NCBI GenBank assembly: GCA_903864375.1
Contig: CAIPFS010000612.1
Span: forward strand, 1-6,903
Reading direction: 5' to 3'
Origin: an uncultured Verrucomicrobiota bacterium
GTDB lineage: Bacteria; Verrucomicrobiota; Verrucomicrobiia; Limisphaerales; UBA9464
DNA: 6,903 nt
Positions 1 to 6,903 of the stretch are shown here, piece after piece. Position 1 is the first letter of the stretch. Each line of letters starts with the position of its first letter. The position numbers were made by a program, and so were the translations under genes. A model generated the notes under the pieces. It saw only the letters and a list, made by a program, of their open reading frames with translations, ran no database searches and was not told the origin of the DNA.

Positions 1-667
1 CCCTGTTTTCCAGCGGGCGGAACAGGACGCGCGCCTGATGGTCGGCATCCTCCGCCGCCCACCATTTGGAGCCACCCCATACCAGAAATCCCATGATGGC
101 GGAGGCAAGGGTCGCACCCAGAACGGTTCGCAACGAGAGGCGTGCCCGCGGTGCAAACTCCGGTCCCAATCGACTCTGGCTCGCGGCGCTGGCAACGATG
201 CTGATGTATCCCCCCACCAGCAGGACACCCAGCACGACCAGGATTCCACTCAGGAAGGAGCCCATCGGTTCCTGCCGTCGGGCCAGGGAATCAACGGGAA
301 CCAGCACTCGTCCACCTCCGTTTCCCGCGAGGGAGACTTCGACCGCATACGAACCACGTCGCATGAACCAGAGGGATGCGGAATAAAGTTGAGGGTCTCC
401 AGGGGTGGAAATGGCCGTGTCGGGACGGGGTGCTTTGGCACGGTCGGCGTCCTGATCGAGGGGCAGCACCGTGACCTCCTGCGGCTGACCTTGGAGCACC
501 CGGACGGTGATTTCAGCCAGACCGGGAACCACATCGGGTTCCCGAATTGAGATTCGCACCGGGAAAGCGCCGGCCCGCCCTTCAAACAAGACGAAGGGAC
601 TTCCGATGTGGGCTCGAACGACCAGGCTCCACAGGAGGCCCAAGGCAAAGGCAAGACGACGGATCAT
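1..667 (-). CDS. PmoB/AmoB-like secreted, membrane-anchored protein (3' end outside window)
   Basis: The reading frame is open from ATG at 667 to the left edge (222 codons seen, no stop). Residues 1-19 are a signal peptide: basic MIRR, a hydrophobic core, then V-R-A before His20. Cleavage there would leave histidine as the mature N-terminus. Residues 20-130 look like one beta-sandwich domain, ending in a G-x-Y-x-V-x-V strand and an N-x-G-G-G turn. Two hydrophobic helices follow at about 136-160 and 180-198, and a second soluble region begins near 204. This order (secreted beta domain, two helices, second domain) is that of PmoB/AmoB, whose mature protein also starts with a copper-binding His. 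The PmoB H-x-H ligands are replaced by A108-V-E110. The start overlaps the upstream stop as ATGA, so the two genes should be translated together. A generic YtkA-like or Ig-like anchored protein is the alternative. The family link is inferred. Confidence 0.6.
   Translation of the reverse strand, partial: MIRRLAFALGLLWSLVVRAHIGSPFVLFEGRAGAFPVRISIREPDVVPGLAEITVRVLQGQPQEVTVLPLDQDADRAKAPRPDTAISTPGDPQLYSASLWFMRRGSYAVEVSLAGNGGGRVLVPVDSLARRQEPMGSFLSGILVVLGVLLVGGYISIVASAASQSRLGPEFAPRARLSLRTVLGATLASAIMGFLVWGGSKWWAAEDADHQARVLFRPLENR
664..667 (-). other. ATGA stop/start overlap
   Basis: The TGA stop of the PmoC-like gene (666-664) overlaps the ATG start of the PmoB-like gene (667-665). No Shine-Dalgarno-like sequence is visible just upstream. 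The second gene probably depends on ribosomes finishing the first, which would keep the two products in step. Confidence 0.85.
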
Positions 668-1890
668 CGGCGCACCCGGGTGGCGAAACGTCCCAGCAGG
701 CATCCGGCAAGGGACGAGAGAACGGCGACCCACCAGGCGGTCCATAGGCTGGCCAGGTTCAAGGCATCATGGCGATCCCAGAACCGTTCCTGCCATTCAT
801 TGCGATGATTCTGATAGCCAATAAAACGACCGTGTCCTGCGAAGAACCAATTGTCAGCCGAAGGACTGATCAGGAACTGACTGAAGAACCACTGGACGGT
901 CAGAAAAACACCAATAAAGAGCGTGGCTGAACCGACCACCAGCAGTGCAGTCCAAAGCCATCCGCGCCGCTGTCGGAGCCATCCCAGGGAAATATCCAGA
1001 ACCAGGGCGGGGATGATGAGGAGCAAGGGAAATGCGGAGGGAACCATGTGATCGACCCGGTTGTTCACAGGTGCGAGTTTGGGCTCCGCTGCAAACAGTG
1101 GCAGGACCCACATCATCCCCAGAATGAGCGTCATGTAGACCAGACAAACCCGGGTGGCGCCCCATTTGAACGGGTGGGTGACCACGGCCGCGGTCAACAA
1201 GGCCGGAAACACGATGGCACTGGCGATGTAGAACCGTCCGCTGTGTTGGAGGTTGGGCGTGGTCAACTCGGAAATGAGGATGGAGGCGAATGCCAGTTGG
1301 ACCCCCTGGGCACAGACAGCGTACCACCGCGCCGGGCTGAGTTCACCCCGCTCCTGAGCGCGGTTGCGGGCGGACGACGCCAGAAGGAAGGCACCGGCGA
1401 CGACCCCGTGCATCCCGAGGGCCAGCACCATGTGCGGGGGAGAGAGAATCTTGACGTCGAGTCCGTAGGCATTGTGCCACCAGTTATCGAATGGTGCCGA
1501 CGTCAGCATCGCCCCGGCACCCCAAATACAAATCCAGGCCCCGAACGGAGCTCGGAATCCCCACACCTGAATCACCCGGTCCGCCCACGCTCGACGTCGG
1601 AAAAAGGTGGCATCGAGGCAGATGAAGCCGCTGAGAAATCCTCCCAGGCTTCCCCCGAGGTGGATCATGAGGTGAGCGGGGGTCCAAAAGGTGTCGCGAC
1701 CAATGGTGATGTGCCACGAGATGTCCCAAATGACTCCGATGACGATAAACGCGGCACCCAGGACCAGCCACCCAGCGGCATGGGTGTCGAGGCTTCGGAC
1801 CGGCGAAGCGGTGCGCTCCGACGTGGGTGCCGTGGGACTCGAAGGAGACGATTGAAAGGGACGGGTGGGGAGGGCTCCGACGGTCGCCAT
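664..1890 (-). CDS. Polytopic membrane protein with PmoC/AmoC-like copper-site motifs
   Basis: This is a 408-aa integral membrane protein with about ten hydrophobic segments (roughly 41-60, 72-95, 112-132, 152-173, 189-209, 219-240, 245-267, 284-304, 312-338, 375-400). A Ser/Thr/Pro-rich tail of about 38 residues precedes them. Two modules stand out. Module 1 has D56, W59, H60, R65, D66, P71 and H73. Module 2 has D135, W138, H139, D145, P152 and H153. The spacings D-x3-H-x12-H and D-x3-H-x13-H equal those of the PmoC copper ligands (Asp156/His160/His173 and Asn227/His231/His245 in Methylococcus). The motif W-H-x-T-x-x-R-D-T-x-x-T-P-x-H is also shared with PmoC. PmoC is about 260 aa and ends soon after its second site; this protein continues for about 250 more residues and six more helices. 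It is the first gene of a leftward operon. The substrate is unknown, and metal binding is inferred. Confidence 0.68.
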   Translation of the reverse strand: MATVGALPTRPFQSSPSSPTAPTSERTASPVRSLDTHAAGWLVLGAAFIVIGVIWDISWHITIGRDTFWTPAHLMIHLGGSLGGFLSGFICLDATFFRRRAWADRVIQVWGFRAPFGAWICIWGAGAMLTSAPFDNWWHNAYGLDVKILSPPHMVLALGMHGVVAGAFLLASSARNRAQERGELSPARWYAVCAQGVQLAFASILISELTTPNLQHSGRFYIASAIVFPALLTAAVVTHPFKWGATRVCLVYMTLILGMMWVLPLFAAEPKLAPVNNRVDHMVPSAFPLLLIIPALVLDISLGWLRQRRGWLWTALLVVGSATLFIGVFLTVQWFFSQFLISPSADNWFFAGHGRFIGYQNHRNEWQERFWDRHDALNLASLWTAWWVAVLSSLAGCLLGRFATRVRR

Positions 1891-1989
1891 GTCCGCAGAT
1901 TAGGCGGGATGTTCCTTTTTGCGATGGGAAAATGATTGGGGACAATTCCGGCTTGGCGGGGCCGGAGATGGCCTCCACGATGGATCCCG
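1891..1989. promoter_or_regulatory. Divergent intergenic region between PmoC-like gene and dut
   Basis: These 99 bases separate the start of the leftward PmoC-like gene from the start of the rightward dUTPase gene and must hold promoters for both unless other starts are used. The best plus-strand candidate is TTGCGA (1919-1924), 16 nt, then GACAAT (1941-1946): four of six consensus matches in each box. No convincing leftward promoter, operator palindrome or ribosome binding site is visible. A GGAG at 1964-1967 lies too far from the ATG at 1990 to act as a normal ribosome binding site. Confidence 0.3.
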
Positions 1990-2370
1990 ATGGAAACACC
2001 GGACCAGCTTCGCGAATTGTTCAGGATGCAGCGCTCTCTCAATGAGCGCATTGGCGTATTCACCGACCGGATGGACGAAGCCGAGAAGACCAAGTGGGTG
2101 CTCAACTATTGCCGGGCCTGTTCCCAGGAACTGGCGGAATTAACCGACAGCGTCCCGTGGAAATGGTGGGCCAAGTACCAAAAATTCGACGAACAGAACG
2201 CCCGGGTGGAGATTGTGGATCTCTTCCACTTCTTGATTTCACTGGCGCAGGTCATGGGCATGAGCGCCGATGACCTGTTTCAAGCCTATTTGAAAAAGTA
2301 TGAGGTCAACCTCAAGCGCCAGGAGACCGGCTACACCGTCAAAGACGTCACGGACTCCCAGCACATCTAG
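1990..2370 (+). CDS. Dimeric all-alpha dUTP diphosphatase
   Basis: This 126-aa protein would hydrolyse dUTP to dUMP and pyrophosphate, keeping uracil out of DNA and supplying dUMP for thymidylate synthesis. It belongs to the dimeric, MazG-related dUTPases rather than the trimeric beta-barrel Dut family. The evidence is the metal-binding pair E47-x2-E50, directly followed by a DSVPWKWW-type segment, and the second pair E74-x2-D77 in the helix V-E-I-V-D-L-F-H-F. A C-terminal K-R-Q-x-x-G-Y stretch also fits nucleotide binding in this family. The length is typical. An in-frame ATG lies 18 codons upstream (1936), but that extension is Arg/Trp/Pro-rich and unlike the family, whose members begin with a short lead into L-x-E-L-F-x-M-Q; ATG 1990 is preferred. 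It appears to be a single-gene unit, convergent with the aconitase gene. Confidence 0.9.
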   Translation: METPDQLRELFRMQRSLNERIGVFTDRMDEAEKTKWVLNYCRACSQELAELTDSVPWKWWAKYQKFDEQNARVEIVDLFHFLISLAQVMGMSADDLFQAYLKKYEVNLKRQETGYTVKDVTDSQHI

Positions 2371-2375
2371 TGTCT

Positions 2376-5087
<2,712 letters not shown>

Positions 5088-5320
5088 TGCGTCAAAAAAA
5101 CAGGGTCGTTCAACCCGTTGAAATTGAGGCTTTGCCGGTGGAGCGTCAAGAAAGGGCGCGGATCGAAGGAACCATTGTCGGATTTCGCCCGTCGCACGCG
5201 GACGAAACTTCACCCCCTCCGCGTAACCGCTGAGCCGCCGCCGGGTCCTTTCTGTGGAATGGAGTCCGGCAACCATTCTTGCCCAGACGATGAGTGTCCG
5301 TCAGTCTCCCAGCCCGAGAA
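5088..5320. promoter_or_regulatory. Divergent intergenic region between acnA and the tonB-like gene
   Basis: These 233 bases separate two divergent transcription units. On the minus strand, TTGACG occurs twice, at 5149-5144 and 5095-5090. The first could be a -35 box, but the sequence 17 nt further on (CAATTT) is a poor -10. No convincing promoter for the rightward tonB-exbB unit was found, and no ORF with family character occupies the gap. The rightmost part (5294-5320) would be coding if the GTG at 5294 is the true tonB-like start. Confidence 0.35.
5109..5122. repeat. Perfect 6-bp inverted repeat upstream of acnA
   Basis: TTCAAC, two bases (CC), then GTTGAA form a perfect palindrome with 6-bp arms. 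It lies 22-35 nt upstream of the acnA ATG and beside an A/T-rich tract (5093-5100). The position suits an operator for a dimeric regulator near the acnA transcription start. The arms are short enough to arise by chance. Confidence 0.3.
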
Positions 5321-6382
5321 ATGACTTTTGCGGTGCGTCAGTCGCGATGGAAGCAACGAGTTCGATCCCCTTTGGTGGTCGCGCTGATCGTTTCCTTGTT
5401 GCTGCACATCAATTTCTTCCTGCTGGCCTGGGTCTTTCCCCGGATCATCGATTCCGTCTGGTTTCCACCCTGGTTAAAACCGCTGGTGGAGTCGCTTCAT
5501 CGACCACCACCCACCGTCCGACCCGAGCCGTCGGCTGAAACAGTGACGGAATTTGTGGAGGTGAATCCCGACACCATCACGCCGGATGCACCGGAGGACG
5601 CCACCAAACTGTCCAACGCCAATACCCTGGCTGCAAATCCAAGCCCCCCGAAAAACGATCTGCCGGTTCCCAACATTGATGGGAAACGACCCGAAGCCCG
5701 GAAGACGTTTGATACGGCCGTTCCTCCCACCCCAGTCGAGCCTCCGCCAAAACCGGCCCCGGAACTCAGGGAGTTGGTCGATAAAGCCGCCGCGCCTCCG
5801 CCAGGCGGTTCCACTGCCGGCGAAACGGTTCAGGCCAAGCCGGTGACCTCACCGAAGGCGGACACTCCGCAGCCCCTCCCTGTTGAAAAACCCGTGGCCG
5901 ATGCACGGGAAGACAAGGCCCGGGAAACAGAAAAGGTTGCAGAGTCGAAACCCCGAAAATTCAAGACCTTGTCAGAAGCCCGGGCCGCAAAGGGAATCAT
6001 TGTCGAGGAAAAGAAGCAGCAGGAAGGTGGCGTTCGGCGACTCAGCATCGAGCCCTCGGAAAACGTCAAGGCCTCTCCGTTTGGTGATTATGGGCTAAAG
6101 ATGACCGCCGCCATCCAGGCTCGGTGGTATGAATTGCTGGACGAGCGGAAGTTCTCTTTCGAGCGTACCGGGCAGGTCGAGATCACCTTCCGCCTGCACG
6201 CCGACGGCCACGTCTCCGGAATCGACAACAAACCTTCCTCCGTCGGGGAGAATCTTTCCCTCATTTGCATTCTGGCAATTGATCAGGCGGCTCCCTTTGG
6301 AACCTGGCCGGTCCCCATGCGAAGCTGGGTTGGTAAGGATTTCACTGATATTAAATTCACCTTTAACTACATTGTCTACTGA
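5321..6382 (+). CDS. TonB/TolA-like energy transducer
   Basis: This 353-aa protein is anchored in the inner membrane and would carry motor force to the outer membrane. One N-terminal transmembrane helix (about 17-39) holds S25-x3-H29, the Ser/His pair that in TonB and TolA couples the transducer to its ExbBD or TolQR motor. A long low-complexity periplasmic stretch follows (about 55-245), Pro-rich first (PPP at 62-64, 141-143 and 159-161), then charged and probably helical (about 190-240). The C-terminal domain (about 255-353) has the TonB_2/TolA-C pattern: A-x-x-A-I-Q-x-R-W, then G-Q-V-E-I-T-F-R-L-H-A-D-G-H-V, then A-I-x-Q-A-A-P-F. ATG 5321 is preferred because basic residues then lead straight into the helix; GTG 5294 would add nine residues, and neither has a clear ribosome binding site. 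TonB and TolA roles cannot be separated here. Confidence 0.82.
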   Translation: MTFAVRQSRWKQRVRSPLVVALIVSLLLHINFFLLAWVFPRIIDSVWFPPWLKPLVESLHRPPPTVRPEPSAETVTEFVEVNPDTITPDAPEDATKLSNANTLAANPSPPKNDLPVPNIDGKRPEARKTFDTAVPPTPVEPPPKPAPELRELVDKAAAPPPGGSTAGETVQAKPVTSPKADTPQPLPVEKPVADAREDKARETEKVAESKPRKFKTLSEARAAKGIIVEEKKQQEGGVRRLSIEPSENVKASPFGDYGLKMTAAIQARWYELLDERKFSFERTGQVEITFRLHADGHVSGIDNKPSSVGENLSLICILAIDQAAPFGTWPVPMRSWVGKDFTDIKFTFNYIVY

Positions 6383-6384
6383 TG
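6380..6384 (+). other. TGATG stop/start overlap
   Basis: The TGA of the TonB-like gene (6380-6382) shares its last base with the ATG of the ExbB-like gene (6382-6384). This implies one transcript and coupled translation of the transducer and its motor subunit. Confidence 0.85.
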
Positions 6385-6903
6385 TTTGACGCTCTTCGAA
6401 CGGGTGGCCCGTTTCTGTGGCTCCTCTTGATTATGTCCGTTGTCGCCGTCGCGTTCATCATTGAGCGCGGATGGGCCTTGCGCGGTTCCATGATTCGTCC
6501 TGCCGCCCTCTCCCATGCATTAGGGGTGGCAAGCGCAGAGGACCTCCGATCCCTGGCGCTGGCGCAACCATCGCCGCTGGCCCGGCTGGTCACCCTGATG
6601 CTGGATCACCGGGACTGGTCCAAGACCGATAACGCTGAGGCAGTCCAGGTGCTGGCACGTCAGGAGGTTGCCCAGATGGAACGGGGACTGGTGATTCTTG
6701 AGATCATCGTCGGCATCGCCCCGCTCCTGGGGTTGGTCGGAACGATTTACGCCATTATTCCGATTTTCGCGGATTTCGGGCGTGCCACGACGGGAGACAA
6801 TTCACTGCTGGCGCAGGGTATCGCGGCTGCCTTGAACAAGACTCTCGCTGGTTTGATGGTGGCCATCCCGGCACTGGTGGCCTGGAGCTACTACAACAAA
6901 CGA
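6382..6903 (+). CDS. ExbB/TolQ/MotA-family proton channel subunit (3' end outside window)
   Basis: 174 codons are visible and the frame is still open at the right edge. The protein should form the pentameric inner-membrane stator that uses the proton gradient to drive the TonB-like partner. Helix 1 spans about 10-28, followed by a cytoplasmic segment to about 103. Helix 2 (about 104-130) contains A-P-L-L-G-L-V-G-T121, the classic GLLGT signature with its conserved Thr. Helix 3 (about 146-170) contains T154-L-A-G-L-M-V-A-I-P-A-L, matching the ATAxGLxxAIPA motif and its conserved Thr. The Glu often found five residues before that Thr (E176 in E. coli ExbB) is Ala149 here, and Lys153 sits directly before the Thr. 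An ExbD/TolR-type gene would be expected next, beyond the window. ExbB and TolQ cannot be told apart from this fragment. Confidence 0.88.
   Translation, partial: MFDALRTGGPFLWLLLIMSVVAVAFIIERGWALRGSMIRPAALSHALGVASAEDLRSLALAQPSPLARLVTLMLDHRDWSKTDNAEAVQVLARQEVAQMERGLVILEIIVGIAPLLGLVGTIYAIIPIFADFGRATTGDNSLLAQGIAAALNKTLAGLMVAIPALVAWSYYNKR

Noticed and set aside
38..654. Several open frames of 66-170 codons over the first 650 bases on both strands
   Set aside because: The frame starting at 667 on the minus strand has a signal peptide, a beta domain and two membrane helices and overlaps the upstream stop as ATGA. The others give Arg/Pro/Gln-rich, featureless products.
664..1890. A functional methane or ammonia monooxygenase
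   Set aside because: The copper-site motifs match, but overall divergence, the missing A gene and the lost B-subunit ligands do not allow a substrate to be assigned.
1048..1935. A 295-codon open frame antisense to the PmoC-like gene
   Set aside because: Its product is charged, Gly/Arg/Asp-rich and low in hydrophobic structure, mirroring a membrane-protein gene on the other strand. It has no family character.
1936..1989. An 18-residue N-terminal extension of the dUTPase
   Set aside because: The residues are Trp/Arg/Pro-rich and do not resemble the family. The start at 1990 fits known N-termini.
5088..5276. A 63-residue N-terminal extension of aconitase, starting at 5276
   Set aside because: The extension is Arg/Pro-rich and unlike aconitase N-termini. 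Starting at 5087 gives the normal AcnA length.

Overview
The window looks like a moderately GC-rich Gram-negative chromosome. Two things point to a Gram-negative envelope: a TonB/TolA-like energy transducer followed by an ExbB/TolQ-type motor subunit, and a periplasmic, membrane-anchored secreted protein. Shine-Dalgarno sequences are weak or absent in front of most starts. The TonB and small dUTPase sequences feel like Verrucomicrobiota or a neighbouring phylum, but that placement is an impression from memory, not a result.

Layout, left to right. (1) 1-1890, minus strand: two genes joined by a 4-nt ATGA overlap. The first transcribed (1890 to 664) is a 408-aa protein with about ten membrane segments. 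The second (667 to beyond base 1) is a secreted beta-rich domain followed by two membrane helices, and its end lies outside the window. (2) 1891-1989: short divergent promoter region. (3) 1990-2370, plus: dimeric all-alpha dUTPase. (4) 2376-5087, minus: full-length aconitase A, tail-to-tail with the dUTPase gene and only 5 nt between them. (5) 5088-5320: divergent intergenic region with a small perfect inverted repeat near the aconitase start. (6) 5321-6382, plus: TonB/TolA-like protein, overlapping by one base (TGATG) with (7) an ExbB/TolQ/MotA-family gene that runs off the right edge.

The part most worth attention is the left-hand pair. The 408-aa membrane protein carries two copies of a D-x2-W-H...D...P-x-H module. 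Their spacings (D-x3-H-x12-H and D-x3-H-x13-H) match the two copper sites of PmoC/AmoC, the C subunit of copper membrane monooxygenases (particulate methane and ammonia monooxygenase). The first module also matches PmoC in the intervening residues. The coupled second gene has the PmoB/AmoB layout: signal peptide, mature N-terminal histidine, beta domain, two membrane helices, then the start of another soluble region. It lacks the PmoB H-x-H copper ligands, and no separate A-subunit gene lies between the two. I read this as a divergent, possibly undescribed relative of the copper membrane monooxygenases with unknown substrate. The rest of the window is housekeeping: nucleotide sanitation, the TCA cycle, and energy transduction to the outer membrane.
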